Source: Anticarsia gemmatalis | Taxonomy: Eukaryota > Arthropoda > Insecta > Lepidoptera > Erebidae | NCBI RefSeq assembly: GCF_050436995.1 | Contig: NC_134769.1 | Location: 1,116,001 to 1,180,000 of the forward strand | Length of the DNA: 64,000 nt | Direction of reading: 5' to 3' | In this document: positions 12,835 to 25,000 of the stretch, one piece after another | Layout: every line of letters begins with the position of its first letter | How positions within the stretch are numbered: position 1 is the first letter of the stretch | Made by a program: the position numbers and the translations under genes | The notes under the pieces: generated by a model | Databases searched by the model: none | Told to the model about the DNA's origin: nothing | The model's input: the letters and a program-made list of their open reading frames with translations, nothing else

Positions 12835-13198
12835 GTGCTTGTTCACGTTGGAACTCGCGGGCGCGGTGGCGGTCGCGAGCGCGGGGACGTGGCGATTTGT
12901 GTTCACGTTGGCCGCCAGGCGGGCGTTTGGCTCAAACTGGCTCAAACTGGTTGATCTTACTTGACATCGCGAGTGAATCGCGCCCGCCACCGCTAGTTCG
13001 ACGTGAACACACACGAACATCTTCACTTGTTTGATATTGGCGCGAGCGCGCCACGCGGGCCGCGCGCGACGCCGCTAGCTCGCCCGCGACTTAGACCGCG
13101 CGAACGGTTTGTACGTGAACACTTCGGTACATCGCCATATGTTTGATATTTCGCGACCGCGCCCGCCACCGCGCCCGCGAGTCAACGTGAATGAGCAC
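12835..13198. mobile_element. GC-rich inverted-repeat element
   Basis: The left end GTGCTTGTTCACGTTGG...ACTCGCGGGCGCGGTGGCG is matched in reverse at the right end (CGCCACCGCGCCCGCGAGT...CAACGTGAATGAGCAC), about 40 nt with a 2-nt gap. Internal CGTGAACAC motifs recur at about 13000 and 13113. The GC content is far above the surroundings. No transposase and no clear target duplication. Open frames across it are by-products of low stop density in GC-rich DNA. Confidence 0.65.
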
Positions 13199-14239
13199 TT
13201 AGAGACATTTAGAAGTGGTAACACTGGACCTTTTGTTCAAATGCAAGTTTTAGGGCCCCACAGACTTCGACCACGAGGGTTGACCACGTTAATCGCTGCG
13301 CTAAACGTGCAGTTGAACTTTAGAACTTGCGATTTTGTTCTCAATTATTATGTTTCATATTGTGTTCTAGCCTTATCTCCTTTTAAAAATATTGCAACCC
13401 CTCTTAGCTTCGAGTCAACAACTCAAAAGCTTCCTGGAAGACATGTAATGTGTAAACATTTCTCCCTGCAACTTGAAGCGATATGAGATGAATGTCAATA
13501 TGTAAGACTGTTTACAAGCCGGTTATGTCAAGACAACGGCTTACGGCTTCCAATGCACTTGACCTGGATTTATCCAAAGCCTTTGTATATATGTATTTGG
13601 TTTTTATTTATGATTTTTTTTTTAAAACCACGCCTGATACATCCGAATAAAACAAATTTACGAGTGTATAAAAAATATCGCGACGAATTGAGAACCTACT
13701 CCTTTTTGAATTCGGTTAAAAACCGATTTTCCCATAAATAATGTCAGTCCCATGTCATAAGGAACAAACCTATTGCCAAAAAAGCTTTTATTAAGAAAAT
13801 TCTTAAGCAAATTATTAGCCCAGGGTGTGTATGAAATACAATTACAAAAAATACAATATACTGACTATTTCAAATACTTTGTAAAAAGTTTACGAAATAA
13901 AGGATATTTTGAATTTGAATTTCAATTGAAAAAAATCTAAGAAAAGTTGAAAAGTACGTACTGTACGTGACTGAGAATCGAACGGAAGACCTCGTGATAA
14001 GCAGTCGTACATACAGCGTAGACTATAGTTTCAAGGATGAATGTATGTATATAAACATAATTAATGAGTTGACAACATAATTAATTAACCCACTTTTGTC
14101 CAGCGTTAATCCTTTACTCTTTAACCTTCAGTTATCTTTTGGTTACGGTTTGGAGCGTTTAGAATTTTATTTAATGTGTCACTGGCTTGGAAAGGTTTTG
14201 ACAGGAGATGAAGGTTCATTTTCGCCTTATTTTTCAGTC

Positions 14240-14380
14240 TAAAGTTGTCCAAAGGGTATAAATGTGAACTTATTACGGAGGTTTCCTTGTCTGTCTGTTT
14301 ACCAGACTGTATCTCATAAACCGTGATAGTAACATAAAAACTAGAATTAAATAAATATCTTAAGGGGCTCTGATGCAACA
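14240..14380 (-). repeat. Fragment of AGGGTTCC TIR family
   Basis: CTTGTCTGTCTGTTTACCAG and TGTATCTCATAAACCGTGATAG resemble the ends of the repeat at 8027-9241. No intact termini. Confidence 0.4.
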
Positions 14381-14466
14381 GACATGGTTACCTATTTTTT
14401 TTTACCTTTTATTTAACGATGCTGCAACTCTCACTTGGCATGTTTTTTATACATATGTAGGTAATA

Positions 14467-14907
14467 CGCGAGAGGGCCCGAAGTTTGCCGAACTTGGCCG
14501 GAGTTCGCCGAAGCTGATCGCATCAATAATATATTATTAAAAGGAGCTTTTTGATATGGATACTTTTGTAGGTAACATTTTAAAGAAGAGCTGAAACCCT
14601 TAACTTTTTTTGTCTCCACAACCAGAACTTCTCTTTTATACTTACATACCTATTAGTAATAGGTATGTAAGTATAAAAGAGAAATTCTGAAAGAAGAGCT
14701 GAAACCCTTAACTTTTTTTGTCTCCACAACCAGAACTTCTTTGTTGTGGAGGTTGTGGAGACAAAAAAAGTTAAGGGTTTCAGCTCTTCTTTAAAATGTT
14801 ACCTACAAAAGTATCCATATCAAAAAGCTCCTTTTAATAATATATTATTGATGCGATCAGCCTCGGCGAACTTCGGCCAAGTTCGGCAAACTTCGGGCCC
14901 TCTCGCG
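14467..14907. mobile_element. Fold-back element with 157-bp inverted arms
   Basis: Arms 14467-14623 and 14751-14907 are reverse complements with only two mismatches seen by eye (both in the GC-rich outer part). The centre carries a further perfect 26-bp palindrome (14630-14655 with 14657-14682) and an extra direct copy of the inner arm (AGAAGAGCTGAAACCCTTAA, about 14692-14743). Outer ends read CGCGAGAGGGCCCGAAG. The same frame appears on both strands only because of the symmetry. No gene is carried. Confidence 0.9.
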
Positions 14908-15289
14908 ATGCGGGAGAAGTTTTGTGATGGCGTCTCCCAAAATTGTTATTAGCAATTCTTTGTAAACACACGGCTGTGTATCCTGTGAGGGCCCGCAAGA
15001 GGAAAATATAATTTAAAGTTGCGTTGTAAAAAGTTATGGTTGTCTTGGGTAATGAAGAGGAATGGAAAGTTTAAGGCTTTGAAGGTAGTTTTCTTGTACG
15101 TGTTTTTTTTTTGAGAAAATTGTGTGGTGGGAAGTTTTTGGGTGGTAGGAGTGGTGGTTTTCGATTGTTTATTTATATGGGTTATTTATTATTGTTATAC
15201 AAAAAAATAATAAAGTCTAAAAAAGAAAAACTGTTTGATATATTGATAAGCATATTTATATTATTGTTCTTGCTACATATTACTAATAC

Positions 15290-15415
15290 ATTCATATATA
15301 ATATCACGCCTATTTTCCAAAGAGGTAGGCAGAGTCCAAAGAACGCCACTCGGTGTGATCCTTACAAACTTTCTTTGGCTCATTCACATTTATACATCTT
15401 GTTATACAAGACTGC
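15290..15415 (+). repeat. Dispersed repeat (AGAACGCCAC family)
   Basis: ATATCACGCCTATTTTCCAA, AGGCAGAG, AAAGAACGCCAC and ACATCTTGTTATACAAG. Related pieces occur at 22865-23000, 29880-29960 and 31515-31592, each in different order or length. Probably an old non-coding repeat; class unknown. Confidence 0.45.
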
Positions 15416-15418
15416 CGG

Positions 15419-16236
15419 TTATAATTCTGCCGTCGTAAATGTAAACACAGTAACTTAAGTTACTGTGTTTATAGTTTGTTTAGTTCTTTGGAATCAGGAG
15501 ACCGCGGGCTATTTGAAAAAGTTTTCGGTTTGTTTGTACGATGGATAGTTACCGAAATACATTAAATAAAAACACAGTATTTTTACAAAAAAAACGTTTT
15601 TTTTAATAAAAAATACAGTATCTGTGTTATTTTAAATTAAATAACAGTATCTCACTACTAACTGTGTTTTTTTAACGTGAATAGATTTTAATTTTTCTTT
15701 TTTTGCTTGATTATAACACGGCTTCTTCAGTTACTGTGATTGCGTATAAAATATTGTTCATAAATAAACAACAAATACTTGAATAAATCACAGTATCTCA
15801 TTTACTGTATTACTGATTTTATACGTATTTCTAAGAAACATAGTTATAACACAGTATGTACATACTTACTGTGTCGTAATTCCCCTAATGTTAATATCTT
15901 TACAAAGTTACAACACAGTAATAGGTAAAACTTGGTAACAACACAGTAACCGTTGAGTTACCGTGTTGTAACTTAAAAAAGAAAAAAATATTATATTATT
16001 ACCCTAGCTTAAAACACATTATCTAATTTTATTATTTATACAATAATAATATACTAGATATATATATACAGAATCAAAGATCTAACTGTATACTAACATT
16101 AAAAGTTGCATGAAATAATATACAATAATTAGTATCTTCATGAGAGCAAAAATTAACCATTAAACTTCAACCGCGTTTTTCTCAAAACGCATATTTTGAA
16201 GTTACTGTGTTTAGATTTACGACGGCAGAATTGTAA
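15419..16236. mobile_element. TIR element with dense ACAGTA/TACTGT motifs
   Basis: 38-bp terminal inverted repeats (15419-15456 and 16199-16236) differ at about two positions and read TTATAATTCTGCCGTCGTAA then AT(G/C)TAAACACAGTAACTT. The 818-bp body has about 13 ACAGTA or TACTGT hexamers in both orientations, most in the form AACACAGTA. A perfect 13-bp palindrome starts it (AACACAGTAACTT/AAGTTACTGTGTT). No transposase. Looks like a non-autonomous DNA transposon with subterminal transposase-binding repeats, by analogy with hAT or Mutator-like elements. No target duplication was found. Confidence 0.75.
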
Positions 16237-16694
16237 TGTGTGTTAAAATTGTGTTTTTGTGTGTGTGACAGTGACACACACTCAAGAAATTTAAATACTG
16301 AATAAATCATCTTATAACTCAATTTAAAAATATGCATCATTTTATGATAAAAAAGACAGAAAGAAAATGCCAAACACTTTTAAATGTTAAATCTAAAAAT
16401 TCTACAAAACTACTCCATAACTGATTCTAATAATAAAATCATAGTTCAAGCCAAAATATGTCTTTGATCCATCATAAGAAGTGGTCATCTCCGCTCGTAA
16501 ATCAAACAGGAAAGTAATGAACAAACAATTAAAATATCGTATATTTTTTATCAAAGATACTTTGATGTATTCTTAGAAGTTTAAACACGCATTTTAATGA
16601 AAATAATTGCATGTAAGGCTTACTTTACTCCTACGTTAATGTCGTTAGAGGGCATCGTTGACGACATTAAAAATTAAAATCTATGTATCTATAA

Positions 16695-16946
16695 TATGGT
16701 TAGTGGTCAACCTAGTGTCAAAGTTGTTCAAGCCGCCCGAAAGGTCTTTGACGTGGCTTAACGACTATTATCTTAATTGGCAACAACATTCAACATCGGG
16801 ACCGACTTTTTACGTGCCCTCCGAAGCACAGAGACGCTCAGTTCAAATACCACTATGCAGTCACCCATCTATAGAATGACCGCGCCAATGGTTGCTTAAC
16901 CCACAGATCGTTTACGACCGGTGAGCACAACTGGCCTGAGCTCACC
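16695..16946 (-). mobile_element. 5S rRNA-derived SINE (family A), full copy
   Basis: ATGGTTAGTGGTCAACCTAG at the left, then TTGCTTAACCCACAGATCG and GACCGGTGAGCACAACTGGC at the right. Reverse orientation; core as in the copy at 8131. Confidence 0.75.
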
Positions 16947-17034
16947 ATGAAAAAAAGAATACGATTTATTAGCAGTCTATAGATGTAAAGAGTTAAGCAA
17001 CGTTAGCTAAACGCTTAGTTTACCATGGCATTTT

Positions 17035-17160
17035 AACATGTATGTATTTAGAAGTATATAAGTATGCTTATCAGTTTTCTGGTTACCATAGTACAAGCTC
17101 TGCTTAGTTTGGAATCAGATGACCGTGTGTGAGTGGTCCAGTGGTCCAAAAATATTAATT
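17035..17160 (+). mobile_element. Partial tRNA-derived SINE (family D), 3' part
   Basis: GTATTTAGAAGTATATAAGT, GGTTACCATAGTACAAGCTC and TGCTTAGTTTGGAATCAGAT match the 3' half of the copies at 29530-29790 and 35735-36010. The tRNA-like head is missing. A weaker partial copy lies at 59950-60035. Confidence 0.6.
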
Positions 17161-20100
17161 TTATAGAGAAATAAATTGTAATGCCACGAGCATCAAAGGT
17201 TGAAATTGATACAGAGATAGGTTGAGTAACGATAGCGACACTAACATAGTTTATTACTACTAAAACATATGTCCTGAAAGTCGACCGCGCGGCGGCGGCG
17301 GTATTCCATAAAGCATTGTCTTCATTCTTACACTCAAACGATGTAAGGGCCCGATAAGCATTAAGTTTTTCTTGGGACCGTAAATACTATAGCTTGTGTA
17401 CCGCCAATATGTCACACAAACCGAAATAAAATCTTTTTATCACGGTAATTCCTCTACGTAATAAAAAAATTACAAGACGTAACAGTATAAAAATTGCAAG
17501 AATACAACTTTATTTATCGTAGTATCGTTATTCAATTTCGAAACTTGTAAATAATTTATTCAAGAATTTAAAATGTTTATTATTTTTTAAAGTACCAATG
17601 AATAAATTCACAATCAATACGAAATGCAAGTATATAAATAATTCATTGTATACCGACCCGCATTCCATTCAGAATGCAGCACGTAAATAATTTGTCAAGC
17701 GCCAATTTTCGTTGTTCATACAATTTGTACTATATATACATACAAACATACGTACATAAATACATAAATACATACATACATACATATACACATACATGCA
17801 TTCATACATAATATCACGTTTGTTATACCCAAATTTATAGTCTATGTATATGAAACACACCCACTTTTCGCCATTTACAATATTCGTCACATGTAATAGG
17901 AGCGAGTCTATTGCCTTGTACCGGGGTAGTTAGCAAACTCCGAGCTACCATTGGGAATATTTGAATAAAAATGAGAAAAGTCCATAAACATTGTGCTCTA
18001 CCCAGGAATCGAACCTCGTGATTACCAGTCGTATACCCTACCAGACAACAGGAGTATAAAATTATTGAAATTTCCTGTAAATTTGTTCACAATAAAGAAT
18101 GAGATAATATAATTCAATGTTTATGTATATTTCACAATGCAGTGTATAAATAAATTGTCAAGCACCAAAGTTCTATATATCCAGGTATATTGACAGAACA
18201 TAAATTATGTAGTAACCTTTCAGGCTCTTGCCAAGAAAACTTTCGTTTATTGAAACCTGTTAAGTTTCCAAGGACTAAGCTAGTTTTTGGCCCTGTTTTC
18301 CATCGCTCGGTGGAGCAGTTTTGTGTGTAATGCTTAACTGCTGTTCCGTAACAATGTCGAACACGGATGCGAATAGGTGTACCGTAAGTGTGGATGGCTT
18401 TTAAAGTAAGCCGCGAAGACTCTATAAAAGTTTTACAGATTGACAGATAGACATAATTTGTCAAATTTGTCTTTTAATAGTCTTATTAAAAGATTATAAT
18501 CAGTAAAACAATAAAATACTAAATTAAAAAAGTATAATGATGCATGTATGTTTAGTGGCCACTATTTCACTCAAGATTTTAAAGAAAATTGATTCGTACA
18601 CTGTGTATTACTATTAACACAGGGTACTTCTTAAATAATAAAGGTCCCAGTGCTGGACAAGGGTCTCCTCCCGCAATGAGGAAGGGGTTAGGCCTTGAGT
18701 CCTTCACGCTGCCAAATTCTTTCCACGTCGACGAATTCGCGCTAGTATAAAATACGTATTGCATGTCAACATTCGTGCTTAGTATCGGAATGTTGCTTAA
18801 CTATTGTGTAGCGCTAATTAACTTCAGTATACAAAATATTTCAAGGCTTTTCTTTATAACTTACATAAAGTATTAAAGTTTAGTTCTTTAGGGTTTACTT
18901 TGTTATGAGTCAGGGTTTCCGTGAGTCAATGAATAAGTGCTTGAATTTGACTGTTAAGTTTAATCCTAGTAGCAATAATAGTCTTATTGGTAGTTTAAAA
19001 CTTAAGAATAACATTTTAAAACAATATTATTTTATTGATTATAACTTTTATATTAGCTGCTGTTAAATAATGTAATTATACAAACTCAAGACATGTTATA
19101 CAACTCTAGCTTTTGCAGTGAATTGAATCCACGCGATAGGATTTCCCAGGGGAAAAGTAGAGAAATTATTCGTTAACTTAAATTGTCAACTGTATGCCAA
19201 ATTTCATCACAATATGTTCAGTAATTTCAGCGTGATTGAGTATAAAACATCAAAACTTTGGCAATTGTGATATTAAGTAACGGTTAACCGGATTATTTTG
19301 GACTAGTGCTCATCATCCAGACTTATTCGAAAAGTTTTACAGCATAACGAAGTGAAAAGTCCAACAGTCCCGCCGCGAATAATCATCAGTATGTTTCCAC
19401 AATCGTCATTACACTTTTACCGTGGTATTAAGCAATAACGTTTCGAATAAATTGTACACGCTCCTCGGCGGCACTGATTAAACTTGTCGTAACGGGCGCG
19501 CACATGATATTGTTGCGTGTGTTTTTGTATGTATGTATGTATGAGAGAGGAAATTGTATTCTTTGGAATGTTAGGGTGCTCGATGTTTAGAAATGTTATG
19601 TATATGGTGTTGTCTTTTGTAGAGATGGTGTATTTTAAGACTTTAGATTTCTATATTTGAATTTGTAATAGTTTGACAGTCTGTTTGTTTGCTTCTTTCG
19701 CGTTCTGGGAGGCTTCTTTTGCCCAGCTGTGGGATAGTATGGTGTTTTATTTAAACTAAGTTTATAAAAAGAAGGGTCCATGATCATACTTATTATTGCA
19801 GCTGTTTACGATGTACTCCCACTACATTTAAAAATGTCAGTATATTTTTTTATCAAAATCATTACTGTTTTTCTGTTTGTTCAAAATAAACTAAACAAGA
19901 ATAGTACAATTACAAACCTCTTGAAGGCTTTTATGTATGATAATTGTCAATGATCTGTAGCAATGGACAATAAGGAAAAATGTATATACGTAATAAGCGT
20001 TCGCTACGACATAATATTTACGTAGCCGTAGCACACGCTACGCGCCACTAAGTAAGAAGGCTACGAAATATTTGCTACGTCCCGTAGCGTTCAACCTTTA

Positions 20101-20799
20101 TGAAGGAAACTGCTATGAACGAGATTGTTATGGAAAAAATATATTTTTATTTTAGCTGAACGCAAGGTCTTGGAGACGATTCCCGCGTGAAGGAAAATAC
20201 TATTGATCTTTTCTAATTTATATTTAAGATTACGAACTTTACTCGAGTTGTTAACGTACAGGCTGTGAACATTTGTCAATAAAGTTAATTGTTGATAATT
20301 CGGCAATGAATAATAATAATACAAATTGTTGTATATTACATGACTAGGGACCCCCTAACCTACCCATACGTTGAAGAAAATAAGCCATTGCAGCGGCACG
20401 TTGTGTGTATATATTAGAATATTTTTCTTAATAGTAGCCCGGAGTTCGGTAACTTGCCTAGTCTATGGCAATTGACTCTCTATATATGACGATAAGCTAG
20501 TCTCCTATTACAAGTGACTAACATCTTAAATGGCGTATATGTATTTCATATACCTCTGTCTACACTTACGGGTATGAGAGGCGCGATGTTATGTATATTT
20601 CCAGTATTTATATAATAAACTGATAAATAAATCAATACAGAATTTAAAACACACATTTATTAAAATGCTTTTAAAAAAATACCATAAAAATGTCATCAGT
20701 TCTTTAAAATCGATCTTTAAATCTTTATGTAAAAAAACATCTGTTTCTAATATATTATTCTTAAATATAGACGTCAATATGTTTATGAGTAATACATCA

Positions 20800-20865
20800 G
20801 TATTTGAATGATGTATGGCGGAGGATGTCGTGGGTTTGAGTCCCACGCGGCGAAAAATATTGATG
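20800..20865 (+). other. tRNA-like B-box fragment
   Basis: GTCGTGGGTTTGAGTCCCAC resembles a T-arm (Pol III box B). No full cloverleaf can be drawn upstream, so this is a SINE remnant rather than a tRNA gene. Confidence 0.4.
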
Positions 20866-20944
20866 AGATTTATCTATCATTTTTGTATTTCGCTTCTTTC
20901 GGTTGGGTGTATCTTTGTTTGTTTTTAAAATCTCAGGCACTTTT

Positions 20945-21095
20945 TTCATTAAATTTTTTTTTTTTATTTTGAAAAAGATAACTACGGCAATAAGAATTGC
21001 TCTTGTGTCGCTGGGATTTTTACAAACATATGTACAAACAATAGACACAAAGTACAACTAGACCCGAAACAACTATTTGTGGATCGCACAAATAT
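20945..21095 (-). mobile_element. Partial tRNA-derived SINE (family C)
   Basis: AAGAATTGCTCTTGTGTCGC, TTTTACAAACATATG, CACAAAGTACAACTAGACCC and ATTTGTGGATCGCACAAA. Reverse orientation. It stops where the 5S-derived SINE at 21100 begins, so the two are fused and the tRNA head is lost. Confidence 0.65.
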
Positions 21096-21099
21096 TTGT

Positions 21100-21304
21100 T
21101 GCCCTCACCGGTCGGTAAACAATCTGTGGGTTAAGGAACCATTGGCGCAGATTACCTCCAGTGGTATTCGAACTGGGCGTCTGCGTGCTTCAAAAGGCAC
21201 GTGAGAAAATTGGGCCTGGTTATTGTCTTTAGTTAATAGCCATATCAAAGGCCTTTCGGGCACTTGAACAACTTTGACACTGGGTTGACCATTAACCATA
21301 CAAT
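21100..21304 (+). mobile_element. 5S rRNA-derived SINE (family A), with internal deletion
   Basis: CTCACCGGTCGGTAAACAAT, TGTGGGTTAAGGAACCATTG, then a shortened core (the ATGGGTGACC block is gone) and a tail CTTTGACACTGGGTTGACCA. Joined directly to a family C SINE remnant. Confidence 0.7.
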
Positions 21305-21827
21305 TATAACCACTGCTGTTTAAACCCTTAGAAAAACGTTAAAGTAATAAAAAGTTAAAGTCACGATAAATAAAAATAAATATATTTTATTAGCATCATA
21401 AATTAATAAGCTGAAACGTTATTTCTTACTTATTCAAGCGACGCTGCGGCAGTTGTAACTCCTTGCTAAGATTTATGTGTTAGGCGCTAAGGGATATAAT
21501 AAGAATGCTAAAAATATACATACATAATATAGATATTATGGTGATAAGAGTTGTGGTTTACTAAAACATATGTTTATTTTTTTATCTTTATTAACATCAA
21601 GCTTGTAATACTCGACGGTATTAGCAGATGTATCTATATGTAATACACACATATTTTCACATACACACAATGTCAGTCTATGTATTAGAAGTGCGTCTTT
21701 TGCCATATACCGGACACGATCGAAAAATCTATGCTTTCATTATAAATATAGAAAAGTTTAACTGACTTGCCCGGAATCCAAACTACATACCTCGTGAGCC
21801 ATTGCAATGGCTACTGTTCAGACTACA

Positions 21828-22000
21828 GTAGCGCAATTCGGTACTATCGGTACTGTCGAGTACCCAAAGCTTGACATTTAGAATGTACTGCCAAAATAGT
21901 TCCTACGACACCCGTCAGAGGCGCTGATCAGATTTTCTTACAAAATTTATCGATGACAGGTCGGTTGTTGGCAGTCGATAGTAGTAGAGAATCGAGCTAC
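21828..22000 (+). repeat. Dispersed MITE family E, copy 2
   Basis: The ends GTAGCGCAATTCGGTACTATCG and CGATAGTAGTAGAGAATCGAGCTAC are imperfect inverted repeats. The core has GAGGCGCTGATCAGATTTTC. Best-defined copy of this family here. Confidence 0.65.
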
Positions 22001-22516
22001 AGATTCAGGAATTATCTTTTTCTATAAACTGTCTATTTTGTCTTTGAAATAAATAATAGAAATATAGAACTCGATGTCATAAAATCTGCCATCTTCGCTA
22101 GTATTATTATAGGATTTTTATCGTAACTATCTACTTGAAATTCATCCCATGTATTACATAAAAGACACTTTGTATTACAAACTAACAAACAAACAAATAA
22201 ATCTAGTCAGGCACAAACAACATAACATAGGAATTTATTACAAGTTTATATGTTCAAAGATACACTGGATAAGTGTTTTACATATGTAAGTGTTACGTAA
22301 CTTTACAATGTTTCATTTGAGCAATACCTGACCTTTCTTCTTCCTTCGTTCGTTTGTAATATTTTAAATGCCCTTGTGCGGGATTACAGATGCTTGTGGT
22401 CACCAATGTTGGGTGGGGTTACATTTGCTTGCGGGGGAATAAAATAGACTTCTTACATGATAAACAATATATATTTCCTGGTACCAGATGATGACAATAA
22501 ACAACTACTTATTAAT

Positions 22517-22766
22517 CTATACTAATATTATAAAGCTGAAGAGTTTGTTTGTTTGTTTGAACGCGCTAATCTCGAGAACTATTGGTCCGATTTGAAAAAT
22601 TCTTTCAGTGTTATATAGCACATTTATCGAGGAAGGTTATAGGCTATATAACATCACGCTACTACCAATGGGAGTAGAGTACCAGTAAAAAATGTCACAG
22701 AAACGGGGAAAATTTTGACCCATTCTCTCTTATGTGACGCAAGCGAAGTTGCGCGGGTCAGTTACT
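22517..22766 (+). mobile_element. Helitron-like non-autonomous element, full copy
   Basis: Starts CTATACTAATATTATAAAGC and TGAAGAGTTTGTTTG, runs through ACGCGCTAATCTCGAGAACT and TCGAGGAAGGTTATAGGC, and ends AAGTTGCGCGGGTCAGTTACT. No terminal inverted repeats and no coding capacity, which fits Helitron-like insertions of Lepidoptera (Lep1-type, by recall). Confidence 0.75.
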
Positions 22767-23113
22767 GAATATATGTCCTAACTAAGTGAGTGCACGGAGA
22801 CTGCAGCGCCGGACTATCGCAGGCGTGCGCCTGACTACACAATATTGTAGCGTCAGCACTGTCCCTACACCCTATATTATACGTACATTCATACATAAAC
22901 ACTCCCCTTTTGTTCATAGGGGCAGGCAGAGAACGTCAGTTGCTACGATTTTTATAGACTTATTTTGCTTCTTTCATATTCACACATCTCGTCCTAGAGG
23001 CTGTATAATTGTGAATGGACACCGTAACCAAGGCGTTACCTGGTCTCTGCCTATATATTTGCTGCCTATAGAAAAAGTTGTGTAATGTTTCTATGTCTTT
23101 CTCTCCCTCTTTC

Positions 23114-23222
23114 TTTCTTTTTTTCTAGTTTTAAAAAGACTACTCCCGCACTAAGAATAACTCTTGTGTCGCGGGGACTTTTACAAACATACAATCAACA
23201 GACACAAAGTACAACCAGACCT
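23114..23222 (-). mobile_element. Partial tRNA-derived SINE (family C)
   Basis: CTCCCGCACTAAGAATAACTC, TTGTGTCGCGGGGACTTTTA and ACACAAAGTACAACCAGACC. Only the body; the tRNA head is missing. Confidence 0.65.
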
Positions 23223-23644
23223 ACTAATAGTACTAGTAGTACTAATATAGTACGCGCTATGTAAACCTCTTTATATACCCTACATACATATCTTATAATT
23301 AAACTCATCTATTCAATCCCAAACTTGCATCAAAGATTACCGAAACCTAATTTCCGTTCCCAATGCATTCATGTCATTCACTCAGTCAGTTTTCATTCGT
23401 TCATCGATCTTTTCGGGTCAGGGCTCTTCCATTCAGCTATTTAAATCACTGGTAGACTGAAATGGGCTATAAAAGCTAGGGAATGTAGGTTAGATATGTT
23501 TGTTTTGGGCTACGAAATCGTTGTCAGCGGGATGGAAGGAAATGGGAATGGAGGGTTATAGAGAGGGGTTGGATTTAGGAATATTATTTGTAAGTGTATT
23601 TTTATTAGATTATATAAAATTACCTTTATGTAGTCGGCCAGTAC

Positions 23645-23855
23645 GAGGCGGTCATGGCCAGTTGTGTACACGATCACTGAGTTAAGCAAACGTTGGCGTA
23701 GTCATTCTATATATGGGTGACCACATAGAGGTATTTGAACTGAGCGTCTCCGTGCTTCGGGGGGCAAGTAAATAGTCGGTCCCGGTTGTTGTCAATTAGG
23801 ATAACAGTCGTTAAGCCATGTCAAAGGTCTCTCGGGTGGCTTGAACAACTATAGA
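23645..23855 (+). mobile_element. 5S rRNA-derived SINE (family A)
   Basis: GAGTTAAGCAAACGTTGGCG, ATGGGTGACCACATAGAGGT, GTCGGTCCCGGTTGTTGTCA and TCGGGTGGCTTGAACAACT. The 3' end is shortened. Confidence 0.7.
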
Positions 23856-24228
23856 TACATAGAATGATGCACAATTTAATATAATAGTGTACATAATAGT
23901 AACTAGCGTATAGATAAATGCATACGAAAATGTTATAACAAAGCTTAGCGATATACTAAAGCATTATTATTGGAAAATAGTTTTTTGATTAAAAAATTTC
24001 ATACTGCTTTTATACCGTTAGAAACTTCCTAGAAAATGTATACCAAATTCGGAACTTTCTAAGAATTAAGTTACTGGTATAGAATTTGTTTACATTGAAT
24101 TTACTAATTCTGTGAATTTAAAGATTTCGATGAACTGTGATAATGTACCTACGTTCCATTAAATTCAAAACACGTCTTTATATACATACTAACATAATAT
24201 CACGCCAGTTATATCCAGTCTATCTATC

Positions 24229-24447
24229 GTATGGTTAGTGGTCAACCTAGTGTCAAAGTTGTTCAAGCCGCCGGTGAGGCATGCCTTAACGACGGACCGA
24301 CTTTTTACGTGCCCTCTGAAGCACGGAGACGCTCAGTTCAAATACCACTATGCGGTCACCCATCCATAGAATGACCGCGCCAAAGGTTGCTTAACCTATA
24401 GATCGTTTACCGGCCGGTGAGTACAACTGGCTATGAGCGCCTCAACA
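24229..24447 (-). mobile_element. 5S rRNA-derived SINE (family A)
   Basis: CAACCTAGTGTCAAAGTTG at the left, ATGCGGTCACCCATCCATAG and GTTGCTTAACCTATAGATCG to the right. A middle piece is deleted after GCCTTAACGAC. Confidence 0.7.
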
Positions 24448-24885
24448 TATACATATGTTATGTACATAAAGTCCAATAAACTCTATACTTTAAAATGTCT
24501 TCCTGTCTACTTAACAGTGACTAATGTCATAATACAATGTTTACAGGTCATAAGAAACATGGCGCCTGAATTCGTACTGCAATAACTGTTGTAAACAAAT
24601 ACATTAAACATTGTATATTAGTCATAGCTCACTGTACTATCGAACCAACTGAATCATGACCCATTTTGCCGATAATTCGCTTGTAACCGTCAAAACAGTA
24701 AGAATTTCATCTCTATCCTCAAAGTTGCACTTAGGACATTTAAAACACGAATACGACTGTCTTATGATGTATCTTCGGCTACAGACAATTTTGACCTTTG
24801 TTAGTACAGTACTAGATACATACGTGCAATCAGTCTCGAAAATATATAAGGTACACATTGTCACATTTTGAATCGTACTTTTTAG

Positions 24886-25000
24886 AGTTCCGTAATCAAA
24901 GGCTAAAAACGGAACCTTATTACTGAAACTTTGCTGTCTGTCTGTTTGTTTCCCGGCTCTATATCAAGAACCGGGATAGTTAAACAGTTGATAATGACAA
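24886..25000 (+). repeat. AGGGTTCC TIR family, left-end fragment
   Basis: AGAGTTCCGTAATCAAAGGC, CCTTATTACTGAAACTTTGC and CCGGCTCTATATCAAG match the left end of the element at 8027-9241. Confidence 0.5.

Noticed and set aside
13109..13486. 125-codon open frame on the + strand with a Pro/Arg-rich start
   Set aside because: It starts inside the GC-rich inverted-repeat element and runs into ordinary intron. No known domain.
14431..14952. Two nearly identical small proteins on opposite strands (METKKVKGFSSSLKC...)
   Set aside because: They are the two arms of the fold-back repeat read in opposite directions, not a gene family.
17740..17805. Telomere-like or regulatory repeat
   Set aside because: It is (CATA)n microsatellite with interruptions, not the TTAGG insect telomere repeat.
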